A stretch of DNA of 15,297 nt from Candidatus Bathyarchaeota archaeon (GTDB lineage: Archaea > Thermoproteota > Bathyarchaeia > TCS64 > B23): assembly GCA_029259285.1 (NCBI GenBank), contig JAPDJB010000063.1, positions 1-15,297 on the forward strand. Direction: 5' to 3'. The notes beneath the pieces were generated by a model. It had not been told where the DNA came from. It saw nothing but the letters and a program-made list of their open reading frames with translations, and did not search any database. A program made the position numbers and the translations under genes. Shown piece by piece: positions 1 to 7,366 of this stretch. The stretch's first letter is position 1; each line of letters starts with the position of its first letter.

Positions 1-1081
1 CTGCCTCGGAGCCTTCCCCCAGCCCTAATAGGATGTTCAACCTCTCGATTATGGCTGTAAGCTGTGGGAGTAGGGGTCTCAAACCGATGAGGTGGGGGAG
101 AACCGTCTGGGAGGCGATGAAGATGGCTATCGGGGCGGCGGCGATGGGGTAGAGGTAGGCCCTCCAGGTTGAGCCTCCACCGCCGATCTGGACGATGTCG
201 CCTAGATACATGAAGAGGAGTGACAGCATGGGGAGGACGAGGAAGGAGAAGAGGTTGAACTGCTCTGGGGTGAAGCTCATCCCGACGGAGGGGAGGCTGA
301 GGGAGACGATGAAGATCATTATGAGGCCGAGCGCCCCAAGTATGGAGACTATTATGTTCGCCTCCATCAGCATGCTTAGACGCTCACCCATCGCCTTGAT
401 CCTAATCGAGAGATCCTCGAACATCGACTCCGTCTGGCTGTAGAGATAATGGAGGACGTCGCCTCCCCTGCGGACGATTGAGGCGTAGCCCAGGAGGAGG
501 CTCTTATACTCCTTTATGCCGACGACCTTCACGGCCTTCTCCATCGCCGAGATGGGGTCGATGCCCGTTGAGAGGATGATTGTTTGAAGCCTCCCCATCT
601 CATCCCTCAGCGTCGGCAGGAGGTCTATCTCCCTCATCCTCATCAGGCTTTGATAGGGTGAGAGGCCGCCGCTGGTCATCACGCTCATATACATCGAGGC
701 GTAGGGGATCTCATTCCTCAGTTTTGAAGCCCTGTTGGAGGCGACGAGTTTTGGAATCACAGCCCCTAGGAGAATGATGAGGAGGGGCGTGGAGGTTAGG
801 GCGACGAGGATGATGAGTCTGAGATTCCAGGGGGCGTAGACGAGAAGCCTCAGGGGGAGGGGCATAACCCCCGTCAGGAGATACATCAGCCAGCTGACCG
901 CCACGAAGCCGCCTATAGCCGTGAGGGAGAGGAGGGATGCGAAGCCAACCATGCTCATATAGACTTCGGGATGGATCCTCATTCCAGCGGCCTCTAGGTC
1001 GGATCCAAGCCCCTTGAAGATGCCTGATAGAGGGCGTCCGATCCAGCTGAAGTGGCTGTAGCAGAGGTCTCTAAGCCACAT
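1..1081 (-). CDS. Type II secretion/archaellum-type membrane platform protein (T2SSF, TadC/ArlJ-like), partial
   Basis: This is the inner-membrane platform protein on which the neighbouring ATPase would act to insert or retract pilin subunits. I translated it by hand from ATG at 1081. The frame stays open to the left edge, so the C-terminus is missing (about 360 residues seen). Hydrophobic segments lie near residues 43-72, 85-110 and 245-262, with more after 275. Between them is a cytoplasmic helical region (about 112-240) with the usual T2SSF features, including a SGGLSP stretch and a segment ending in STGIDPISAME. Its start overlaps the ATPase stop by 11 nt, which implies translational coupling. 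The family call is firm. Whether it serves an adhesive pilus or an archaellum is not decidable from this gene, but with a single pilin and no archaellum accessory genes in view a pilus is favoured. Confidence 0.88.
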   Translation of the reverse strand, partial: MWLRDLCYSHFSWIGRPLSGIFKGLGSDLEAAGMRIHPEVYMSMVGFASLLSLTAIGGFVAVSWLMYLLTGVMPLPLRLLVYAPWNLRLIILVALTSTPLLIILLGAVIPKLVASNRASKLRNEIPYASMYMSVMTSGGLSPYQSLMRMREIDLLPTLRDEMGRLQTIILSTGIDPISAMEKAVKVVGIKEYKSLLLGYASIVRRGGDVLHYLYSQTESMFEDLSIRIKAMGERLSMLMEANIIVSILGALGLIMIFIVSLSLPSVGMSFTPEQFNLFSFLVLPMLSLLFMYLGDIVQIGGGGSTWRAYLYPIAAAPIAIFIASQTVLPHLIGLRPLLPQLTAIIERLNILLGLGEGSEA

Positions 1082-2645
1082 CCCCCATCAACTCGTCTAG
1101 GTTGCTGTTACCGGTTCTGAGATACTCCTGGATCACCCTCGACACCTCCTCCTGCCTCCTTATGCCCCGCCTCGCCATCTCCTCCAGTAGGCGGCTTCGC
1201 CTCTCGATCTCCGATTGAAGCTCCTCCAGGGTTAGTCCCCTCATCTCGGAGATCTGGCTCAGCTTCACACTCGCCTCCAGGCTTAGATGGAAGTCATCCC
1301 GCTTCGGATCCCAGCTGGCGACAACCCTATAGTCCCCGTAGTCGGCAATCTCCCAGACCGTTCTTACCCTCCTGCCGAACTTGAGGCCGCCTCTAGGCTT
1401 TGGGAGGTCGACCCTCGCGACGTAGACGGCGATGTTTGCCAGGGGGATGTATACCTCGGCGATGTTCATCGGCTCGGAGGTCAACCTCTTAACGGCGTGG
1501 TCGAGGCTGTCGGCATGCATGGTGCAGAGGCCTCCATGGCCCGTGGCCATCGCCTGGAAAAGCGTATAGGCCTCCTCGCCCCTGACCTCGCCGACGACGA
1601 TGTAGTCAGGCCTGTATCTTAGGCTGAGCTTCACCAGGTCGAAGAGGTCTATGGACTCGACGCCTGAGGAGCCGAAGGTGAAGCCCTTACGGCTGATGAG
1701 TTGAACCCAGTTCTCATGGGGTATATTAAGCTCCGCGACATCCTCCACGGTGACTATCTTCTTATTCAGCGGGATCAATGAGAGGAGGGCGTTGAGCATG
1801 CTGGTCTTCCCCGCCCCCGTGCCTCCCAAGATGATGAAGCTCATCCTGTTCTCAAGCATAAGCCAGAAGTAGGCTGCCAGCTTCGATGGGAGAGTTCCCA
1901 GCGTTATGAGATCTATTATCGAGAAGGGATCCTCCCTGAACTTCCTTATACAGAAGCTGCTTCCATGAGTTGAGACCTCACGTTGGAAGGTGGCTGCCAA
2001 TCTATGCTTCTCCGGCAGCGTCGCATCTAGGATCGGATGGGCGCTTGAGATATGCTTGGAACTCTTATGGGCGAGCTTTATGATGAAGTCGTTGAAGACC
2101 CTCTCATCTATGAAGGAGAGGTTTGTCGGTAGGCTCTCATATTTTCTATGCCATACATATATGGGCTTCCTCAAGCCGTTGCAGGATATGTCCTCGATGT
2201 TTGGATCCCTCATCAGGGGGTCGAGGGGTCCATATCCGGCGAGGTCTCTGACGACATAGTAGAGGACCCGACTCCAACCCTCATCGTCGAGGCCCTTGAA
2301 GGTTCTCTTATAGCGCCTCCTAATCATCTCAGCCTGCTCCCTAACATACTCAGCTGGATCGATATCGAGGGTCTCAGGTGGCTCAAGCTCACGGCTCATG
2401 ATCTTCATCAATCGATCATAGGCCTCATACTCATCGAAGCTGAGTTCCACCTCCTCTACGAAATACATGAGGCCTAGGCCTGGAACCTGGTAGATGGAGG
2501 CCTTGGCATGGGGATTAGAGACGTAATAGCTCTCGATGAGGATAGACCCCTCCGAGGGTTTAAGTCTCTCGACGCCTACGTCCACCTTCTCAACCCTATC
2601 CTCGCCGCTGACTCCACGCCTTCGAAGCCTCCATAGAAGCTTCAC
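1071..2645 (-). CDS. Type II/IV secretion system ATPase (TadA/ArlI/PilB family)
   Basis: Hexameric cytoplasmic ATPase that powers pilus assembly. The 524 residues are a normal length for archaeal TadA/ArlI-type proteins. The N-terminal domain (about 1-230) contains the GYGPLDPLM and 'DISCNG' region typical of this family. The core follows: Walker A GGTGAGKTS (about 273-281), an Asp box with VTVEDVAELNIPHENW, Walker B VVGEVRGEE (about 348-356) and a His box TMHAD. The C-terminus is a charged helix. The start is GTG at 2645, with a GAGGG Shine-Dalgarno-like stretch about 8 nt upstream; no better start is in frame. The gene overlaps the platform gene by 11 nt and lies 123 nt after the pilin stop, separated from it by a T-run. 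It therefore may have its own promoter near the 18-nt repeat at 2735-2752. Confidence 0.95.
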   Translation of the reverse strand: MKLLWRLRRRGVSGEDRVEKVDVGVERLKPSEGSILIESYYVSNPHAKASIYQVPGLGLMYFVEEVELSFDEYEAYDRLMKIMSRELEPPETLDIDPAEYVREQAEMIRRRYKRTFKGLDDEGWSRVLYYVVRDLAGYGPLDPLMRDPNIEDISCNGLRKPIYVWHRKYESLPTNLSFIDERVFNDFIIKLAHKSSKHISSAHPILDATLPEKHRLAATFQREVSTHGSSFCIRKFREDPFSIIDLITLGTLPSKLAAYFWLMLENRMSFIILGGTGAGKTSMLNALLSLIPLNKKIVTVEDVAELNIPHENWVQLISRKGFTFGSSGVESIDLFDLVKLSLRYRPDYIVVGEVRGEEAYTLFQAMATGHGGLCTMHADSLDHAVKRLTSEPMNIAEVYIPLANIAVYVARVDLPKPRGGLKFGRRVRTVWEIADYGDYRVVASWDPKRDDFHLSLEASVKLSQISEMRGLTLEELQSEIERRSRLLEEMARRGIRRQEEVSRVIQEYLRTGNSNLDELMGDVA

Positions 2646-2734
2646 AGACTATCCCTCTAATTTTCCAGGTTTAGGAGAGGAAGAATCATATTAAAGAGAA
2701 GTGGAGAATAAAAATGGAGGAAGAAATTCTTAAC

Positions 2735-2752
2735 GATAAAATGGATTATAGA
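2735..2752. repeat. 18-nt repeat, copy 1, upstream of the pilus ATPase
   Basis: The sequence GATAAAATGGATTATAGA on the + strand is identical to positions 3393-3410. Read on the minus strand it lies about 90 nt before the ATPase GTG. The other copy lies about 52 nt before the pilin ATG, in the same orientation relative to the gene. The contained CATTTTATC could act as a BRE/TATA element, or the block could be a regulator site. Either would give the two genes coordinated expression. Confidence 0.7.
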
Positions 2753-2768
2753 GATATAAAAAAGGGGG
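2753..2768 (-). terminator. Probable T-run terminator of the pilin gene
   Basis: Read on the minus strand, the pilin TAA is followed at once by CCCCC, TTTTTT and then an A/T stretch. Archaeal RNA polymerase terminates at such U-rich tracts without needing a hairpin. This fits the pilin being transcribed as its own abundant message, with the ATPase starting afresh from the next promoter. Confidence 0.5.
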
Positions 2769-3341
2769 TTAGGTGAGGGTCACCATCTTCATGTAGCTGT
2801 TGCCAGCGCCGGAGTGCAGAGCCAGCTCGATCGTGGTGCCGGACGTGAAGGTCAATTTATAGCTATCGCTAATCACAGGATCTTTGTTTTGCAGTATGCG
2901 AATAGTTAGCTGTGTTGAAGATCCAGGCTCGATCGTGACTGTATCGCCAAGGTGGAAGTAGACTGGACTATCAGTATCATCGAAAGCGACAATGGAGTAG
3001 AAACTTCCAGTCTCACCTGTAATCTTAACGGTATCGTAATCGTAGATCGCCTTTCCATTTATGAAAGCACCTATTATCGTCGCTTCTGTAGTACCAGTAT
3101 TTCTTAGATTCATTGTGATCTCCCAATAGTGGACATCTGTATTATTCCAAACATCATGGGTTCCACTCGTTGATTCACAGTAGACGGAGAGTATTTCCAC
3201 CTTCTCGAATCTTGTGTATTGGCTGGTGATTCCGCCCATCCAGTAGGCGACGGCGACGGCGATGGTTATCGCAGTAGCTACCAGTATCACCGTGGCGATG
3301 ACGGGGCTGACACCTCTTCGACTCTTCAACACCCTCATCAT
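2769..3341 (-). CDS. Archaeal type IV pilin (DUF1628-type N-terminus)
   Basis: Secreted structural pilin. The N-terminus has the archaeal class III signal: basic residues ending KSRRG, then VSPVIATVIL and a single hydrophobic helix to about residue 36. Cleavage by the prepilin peptidase (PibD/FlaK/EppA type) is expected after Gly10, leaving Val-Ser-Pro at the mature N-terminus. Residues 40-190 are Thr/Ser/Ile-rich and polar with alternating hydrophobics, as expected for a beta-sandwich head exposed on the cell surface; no cysteine pair stands out beyond a single Cys near residue 55. Two ATGs are adjacent (3341 and 3338), with an AGGGA element just upstream. It precedes the ATPase and platform genes on the same strand, and the regulator at 3482 diverges from it. 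No prepilin peptidase or second pilin is in the window. Confidence 0.93.
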   Translation of the reverse strand: MMRVLKSRRGVSPVIATVILVATAITIAVAVAYWMGGITSQYTRFEKVEILSVYCESTSGTHDVWNNTDVHYWEITMNLRNTGTTEATIIGAFINGKAIYDYDTVKITGETGSFYSIVAFDDTDSPVYFHLGDTVTIEPGSSTQLTIRILQNKDPVISDSYKLTFTSGTTIELALHSGAGNSYMKMVTLT

Positions 3342-3392
3342 ATCCCTGTCCGGCGATATAGCGAGGTTTACAGTAAAAATAGATTATGAAGA

Positions 3393-3410
3393 GATAAAAT
3401 GGATTATAGA
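3393..3410. repeat. 18-nt repeat, copy 2, in the pilin promoter region
   Basis: Exact copy of 2735-2752, GATAAAATGGATTATAGA. It sits in the 140-nt divergent promoter region between the pilin and the winged-helix regulator, 52 nt before the pilin ATG. If its minus-strand TTTTAT acts as a TATA box, transcription would start near 3370 with a leader of about 29 nt. A weaker related block, AGATTATGAAGAG, abuts it at 3381-3393, which suggests a second half-site. Confidence 0.7.
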
Positions 3411-3432
3411 ACGTGAATATTACTTCATTTGG

Positions 3433-3476
3433 TTTTTATATCACATTTTAATCCAAATAACCGTCTTAAAAGGGGA
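3433..3476 (+). promoter_or_regulatory. Promoter and ribosome binding site of the winged-helix regulator
   Basis: A TTTTTATATC box at 3433-3442 predicts a transcription start near 3463-3467. AAAAGGGGA at 3468-3476 is a Shine-Dalgarno-like element about 6 nt before the TTG start at 3482. The regulator and pilin promoters are back to back in this interval, so a protein bound between them could affect both. Confidence 0.5.
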
Positions 3477-3481
3477 CGAAA

Positions 3482-4405
3482 TTGGAGAGGGGAAGGATCA
3501 ATAGGATAGACCTAGAAAACACGAGGGAGGATATCATTAGATTCGGCCTCCAACTCTTCGACATCTTCTCAAATCTCGACACCCTCAGGATCTTCCTCTA
3601 CGCCTACGATGGGATAATGAGCTCCAAGAGGGCGATGGAGGAATTAGGGCTTACGCCGAAGCGCTACTACTCAAGGCTGAGGGAGCTTGTTGAGATGGGC
3701 GTGCTTAAGAAGGGGGAGGGGGGCTATGAATATACGCCCCTGGGAAAAGCCCTCTACCAACTTGGATACTACCTCCTCGACGTCCTAAAGAACAGGGAAA
3801 AACTGAAGTTAATAGGAGAACTAATGAGAACCGATATTTTAAGACCTAAAGAAATCGAGCAGATCCTTGATGTAATTTCTGACAAATCGGAGGGATTAGA
3901 GCTTGTACTTCGCTCATTATATACAAAAGGAAGAAGTGATATAATAAAAATAACTGATTATGAAAAGTTGGTTAATTATCTCAGGAAAGATATAGAATCT
4001 GCACATGATTTCATCTATCTCGCTTCAAGGTATATTGATACAAGAATTATTGAAACAGGTATCATAGCTTTAGGGAGAGGAGTGGATATTAAGGTTCTTC
4101 TATCAAAAGAAGAGGGATTATCAAATAAATTAACTAAGCTTAAATTATTATTATCCCCTACAATTTTGAAGAAGCTTTTAGGAATGTTATCATCTGGAAT
4201 GGAGATAAATAAAATCGTTAAAGAATTTGAATTTTCATATAGCTTCTGTGTAATCGATGATGAAATCACTTACTTTGAGTTTCCATCAATTATTAAAGGT
4301 GAATTCTCAATAGCTTTCAGAGTTAAAGATACAAGCATATCTTCAAAGTTCAAAGACCACTTTAATGAATTATGGAATGGAGCAACTAATATTAACTTTT
4401 TATAA
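3482..4405 (+). CDS. Winged-helix transcriptional regulator with C-terminal TrmB/FilR1-like sensor region
   Basis: Predicted DNA-binding regulator. Residues about 20-100 form a winged helix: SSKRAMEELGLTPKRYYSRL is the helix-turn-helix, followed by the wing and a TPLGKALYQLGYY helix. Residues 150-307 resemble the sensor module of archaeal TrmB/FilR1-like regulators: IYLASRYIDTRII, GRGVDIKVLLSKEE, a helical stretch, then CVIDDEITYFEFP and a closing WNGA. This similarity is by eye. The start is TTG at 3482; the frame is closed upstream by TAA at 3467-3469, and the next possible start would remove half of the DNA-binding domain. It diverges from the pilin gene, so it is a natural candidate regulator of the pilus cassette, or of itself. 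The gene is compositionally split: moderate-GC C-ending codons to about 3815, then strongly AT-rich. Its last 6 nt overlap the convergent UbiA gene. Confidence 0.8.
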   Translation: MERGRINRIDLENTREDIIRFGLQLFDIFSNLDTLRIFLYAYDGIMSSKRAMEELGLTPKRYYSRLRELVEMGVLKKGEGGYEYTPLGKALYQLGYYLLDVLKNREKLKLIGELMRTDILRPKEIEQILDVISDKSEGLELVLRSLYTKGRSDIIKITDYEKLVNYLRKDIESAHDFIYLASRYIDTRIIETGIIALGRGVDIKVLLSKEEGLSNKLTKLKLLLSPTILKKLLGMLSSGMEINKIVKEFEFSYSFCVIDDEITYFEFPSIIKGEFSIAFRVKDTSISSKFKDHFNELWNGATNINFL

Positions 4406-5293
4406 ATGGATAATACCTATGAGAACACTCAATTGAAGCATAAGGTGTAGAGGTACAATTCTTCTATATACAACCTTATCGAGATATACAGAATCCCTCC
4501 ATTTATTCAATAATGGGATGATTGTATAGATTAAAGATGCAATTATAATGATGAAGAGAAGAGGCATAGCAATATTAAATCCAATTCTTGAATAGCCAAT
4601 AATTGTAGCTATTCCAGAAGCAGCTAACACGGAGATAGCAAGTCTCACGGCAACTTCTGGACCAAAAACAGCTGGTATAGTTTTCACCCCTAATACTTTA
4701 TCCCCTTTAACGTCCCTGATGTCTATAATTGGATTAACACCTAATGCGATAATGAAGTCAAGTACTGAGAGATATATCACTGCTAAATTGATCCCTTCTG
4801 CTGCATAGGCCCCAGAAAGATGAGCAATTAAATATCCACAGGCTATTACCGGTTGTTTCATTAGAAATCTCTTTTTTAATTTAATTGGTTCCGTCGAGTA
4901 AAGGATACCTAATAAGATATATAGAGTAAGAAGTGCCAAAACAAATATATTAATGGTATAAGCTACAGAAAGTCCTACAAATGCGGAGAAGATAATATAA
5001 GTTATCATCATTTTCTTTGATACCTTACCGCTAGCGAAGGGTCTGCTGGCGGGGATGGGGTTGCCGAGTTCCCTATTCTTCAAGTCATCCATCACATCCA
5101 TAACATCGTTGTAGAAGTATACCGCATAGCCGACGAAGGTGACGGCCACCACAACCTTCAGGAGCTCCAGGAGAGGGGGGAATCCCCTGGAGGAGAGTAT
5201 CATGCACAGCATCGCTGACCAGGTGTAGATGGGGAGAACCACCTTCCTCGAACCCATGCAGAGGAGATAGCCCTTCAAGGCCCTCCGAATCAT
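4400..5293 (-). CDS. UbiA-family integral membrane prenyltransferase
   Basis: Transfers a polyprenyl chain from a prenyl diphosphate to an acceptor within the membrane. The first Mg-binding motif is NDVMDVMDD (N62, D63, D66, D70; NDxxDxxxD). The second, DIRDVKGD near residue 192, is followed by the usual GVKTIPAVFG. Eight or nine hydrophobic segments and 297 residues fit the family. In archaea such proteins include digeranylgeranylglyceryl phosphate synthase for ether lipids and enzymes for quinone or (bacterio)chlorophyll-like prenylation; which substrate is used here cannot be read from the sequence. The start is ATG at 5293, about 25 nt after a CTATATTTC box, suggesting a leaderless transcript. 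Residues 1 to about 88 use GC-rich codons. The rest is AT-rich, a switch shared with the convergent regulator. Confidence 0.9.
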   Translation of the reverse strand: MIRRALKGYLLCMGSRKVVLPIYTWSAMLCMILSSRGFPPLLELLKVVVAVTFVGYAVYFYNDVMDVMDDLKNRELGNPIPASRPFASGKVSKKMMITYIIFSAFVGLSVAYTINIFVLALLTLYILLGILYSTEPIKLKKRFLMKQPVIACGYLIAHLSGAYAAEGINLAVIYLSVLDFIIALGVNPIIDIRDVKGDKVLGVKTIPAVFGPEVAVRLAISVLAASGIATIIGYSRIGFNIAMPLLFIIIIASLIYTIIPLLNKWRDSVYLDKVVYRRIVPLHLMLQLSVLIGIIHL

Positions 5294-5522
5294 ATAATCT
5301 CAAATCTATTTTCGAAATATAGCTTTTAAAAAAATATTGTTAAATGGGGGATATAAATATGGAAAATTGAGTCGATCCTGAGCATAATATTTTAGAATAT
5401 TATAATACCATTAGATTATTATTTGGTAGTATCCGAAATAAAATATATTATTTTAATCCATGTGATGGATCGATAATACATAATCTTTAAATAGGGTCTG
5501 GGGATGTCTCGGATCGGCGGCG
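5294..5522. promoter_or_regulatory. AT-rich divergent promoter region with inverted repeats
   Basis: No gene is visible in these 229 nt. It holds the UbiA promoter on the minus strand (CTATATTTC, 5315-5323) and the winged-helix promoter on the + strand (CTTTAAAT, 5485-5492). Two perfect dyads stand out. One is ATAATATT-TTAG-AATATTAT at 5384-5403. The other is ATCCAT-GTG-ATGGAT at 5456-5470, just upstream of the winged-helix TATA box. The second is less likely to be an accident of AT-richness and could be an operator, for example for autoregulation. Confidence 0.5.
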
Positions 5523-5819
5523 ATGACGAGACGGAGGTCGAAGTTGGAGATTTATCTTGATGTTCTGAGGGTGATTAAGGAGGGCGTTCACAAGCCTACG
5601 AGGATTATGTATGGCGCCAATCTCTCGTGGAAGCCGCTCCAGCAGGTTTTGAAGTCTCTCCTTGATCAGGGTTTGATCATCGAGATCGATGTTTCAGATG
5701 GTGGGGATAGGAGGACTACTAAGCATTATGAGATCACTCAGAAGGGTGAGAATGTCTTAAGGTATTTTGATAGGGCGAGGAGGCTTATTGAGCTGGAGGA
5801 GGTTGTGAGGCTTCCCTAG
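5523..5819 (+). CDS. Small archaeal winged-helix DNA-binding protein
   Basis: A 98-residue, basic N-terminus protein of the one-domain archaeal winged-helix type (HTH_45/Sso10a-like). SKLEIYLDVLRVIKEGVHKP begins helix 1, TRIMYGANLSWKPLQQVL is the helix-turn-helix with recognition helix, LLDQGLIIEID leads into the wing, and YEITQKGENVLRYFDRARRL forms the C-terminal helix that usually makes the coiled-coil dimer. The DNA target is unknown. The start is ATG at 5523, with a predicted leader of about 8 nt after the CTTTAAAT box. Synonymous codons here are richer in T-ending forms than in most genes around it. Its TAG overlaps the convergent gene's TAG in a single CTAG at 5816-5819. Confidence 0.85.
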   Translation: MTRRRSKLEIYLDVLRVIKEGVHKPTRIMYGANLSWKPLQQVLKSLLDQGLIIEIDVSDGGDRRTTKHYEITQKGENVLRYFDRARRLIELEEVVRLP

Positions 5820-6385
5820 AGGTGTATCTCCCCCTCCAAGATTTTATCCTCATCTATTTCGAGCTCCTCTGAGAGCCATTTCTTCGCCTTGACGGGATCT
5901 ATGGTGTATTGCAACCTATAGATGGAGGTTCCCTCGGGTAATTCAACTGTCATTCCACTGATGGAGATGTCCAACCCGCATTTGAGGCGGCCCCTCATAG
6001 CCGTGGGGAATTGTTCACGGTCTCTTAGGTCTATGCTGTCGATGATGGTTCTCTCACCCTCCTCCCTGAAGCGTATCGACATCTCAGGCATCTCCTCCTC
6101 ATAGATGTAGAGGATGTCACCCTTCAGAGCGGACACCCTGAAGTGTCCATCCACGACTTCGAAGGCGGCCAATCTAGAGCCTCTACACCTCTCCCTGAAC
6201 TCCATCCAGTTCTTGACCTCCACAGTCACTATAGGCCTCTCAGCCGGTCTATGCTCCACTGGAGCCGGCGGCCCCCTGGAGAGGGCTTCCTCCAGCCGTG
6301 ATATCAACTCGTCTAGGGTCTTCTCATGCTCCTTCAACACATTTATTATTAGGTCGATTACATCGACCTTCTCATCGAAGCCCAT
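5816..6385 (-). CDS. Uncharacterised protein with N-terminal coiled coil and C-terminal beta-rich domain
   Basis: I do not recognise this 189-residue protein. Residues about 5-36 form an acidic amphipathic helix suited to a coiled coil (VIDLIINVLKEHEKTLDELI). Residues 38-50 are a Pro-rich linker. Residues 52-170 alternate hydrophobic and charged residues in a pattern expected for beta strands, with a single central Cys motif (RLKCGLDI). The C-terminus is an acidic helix. There is no signal peptide and no membrane segment, so it is probably cytoplasmic. The codon bias matches strong native genes and the start ATG is about 45 nt after a TTTAAA box, so it is a real gene. It converges on the small winged-helix gene with a 4-nt overlap. 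This placement does not show a shared role. Confidence 0.75.
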   Translation of the reverse strand: MGFDEKVDVIDLIINVLKEHEKTLDELISRLEEALSRGPPAPVEHRPAERPIVTVEVKNWMEFRERCRGSRLAAFEVVDGHFRVSALKGDILYIYEEEMPEMSIRFREEGERTIIDSIDLRDREQFPTAMRGRLKCGLDISISGMTVELPEGTSIYRLQYTIDPVKAKKWLSEELEIDEDKILEGEIHL

Positions 6386-6426
6386 CTGGGATCCCCATGG
6401 GTTTCTAAGCTGATATTGTTGGGCTG

Positions 6427-6436
6427 CCTTTAAATC
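6427..6436. promoter_or_regulatory. TTTAAA box between divergent genes
   Basis: TTTAAA at 6429-6434 reads the same on both strands. On the minus strand it places a transcription start near 6406, giving a leader of about 20 nt for the coiled-coil gene at 6385. On the + strand it would start a message near 6456, about 75 nt before the exporter. It may serve both directions, but the second use is uncertain. Confidence 0.4.
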
Positions 6437-6529
6437 ATGTAGTAGCTTCGCACCAGAAGAGCCCTACGGAGGCCTCCTCAGACCCTGGGAAACCCTATTA
6501 GGGATTTCATCCCCATAATTAGAGTCGCC

Positions 6530-7366
6530 TTGTCGATGTTCACAGCCCTCATATCGCTGATCCTCGCCCTCCTCTCAGGGCTTTTAGGAGCACTGCTAGG
6601 CCTCGGGGGAGGAGTAATCCTCGTTCCACTACTGGTTCTACTACTCCACCTCCCGATGCACACAGCATCGGCGGCGAGCATACTGGCCGTCGTAGCCACC
6701 TCCACAGCCTCAACCTCAAACTATGTGAGGGAGGGATTAACAAACCTGAGGCTGGGAGTCTTCCTAGAACTCTCAACAACCCTTGGAGCCATATCCGGAG
6801 CCCTGATGACCATAGCCATGGGAGAGCCGCTGCTCAGGGTTGTCCTAGGCCTCATCCTCATCTACGCCGCCATCATGATGCTCAGGAGGATAGGGGAGTG
6901 GAAGCCTAAAGTCAGCGATGGATTGGCCTCAAGATTAAAGCTCGACGGATGCTACTATGACAAAGCCGAGGGCATCGAGATCGCATACGGCGTGGATAAG
7001 ACCCCAGCGATTCTCATCCTCAGCTATCTGGCAGGCGTCATCTCAGGCCTCCTCGGCATAGGGGGCGGCGGAATAAAGGTTCCGGCCATGAACCTCCTAG
7101 GCGGAGTCCCCATGAAGGCAGCCGTAGCCACGAGCAGCTTCATGATCGGCATAACAGCCGCCGCAGCAGCCATAATCTACATGAGATATGGATACTGCAA
7201 CAGCATCATCGCCTCCTCCGTGATACTGGGAGCCCTCATCGGAGCCTCCCTAGGTTCAAGGATAACGCCGAGGGTTAGAAGTGGAAGCCTGAAGATGCTA
7301 TTCTCCATCCTCCTGATAATAGTCGGCCTCCGCATGATCCTCTCGGGGGTGGGGATATGGATGTAA
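6530..7366 (+). CDS. TauE/SafE-family membrane exporter
   Basis: Integral membrane transporter of the TauE/SafE family, whose characterised members move sulfite, sulfonates or other small organic anions out of the cell. It shows the family's internal duplication: GLLGALLGLGGGVILVPLLV near the N-terminus and GLLGIGGGGIKVPAMNLLGG in the second half, each followed by a small-residue-rich helix (ASAASILAVVATSTAS and AAVATSSFMIGITAAAA). About eight membrane segments are visible, with a polar central loop (about 125-155). The start could be TTG at 6530 or ATG at 6536; the frame is open upstream to 6446 without another ATG/GTG/TTG. No clear ribosome binding site decides between them. It overlaps the DUF1634 gene by 10 nt. 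The substrate is not determinable, although an archaeal partner gene of this type commonly accompanies it. Confidence 0.9.
   Translation: MSMFTALISLILALLSGLLGALLGLGGGVILVPLLVLLLHLPMHTASAASILAVVATSTASTSNYVREGLTNLRLGVFLELSTTLGAISGALMTIAMGEPLLRVVLGLILIYAAIMMLRRIGEWKPKVSDGLASRLKLDGCYYDKAEGIEIAYGVDKTPAILILSYLAGVISGLLGIGGGGIKVPAMNLLGGVPMKAAVATSSFMIGITAAAAAIIYMRYGYCNSIIASSVILGALIGASLGSRITPRVRSGSLKMLFSILLIIVGLRMILSGVGIWM

Noticed and set aside
195..443. Open frame on the + strand across the platform gene
   Set aside because: It is antisense to the T2SSF gene, which has strong domain evidence, and the peptide has no family features.
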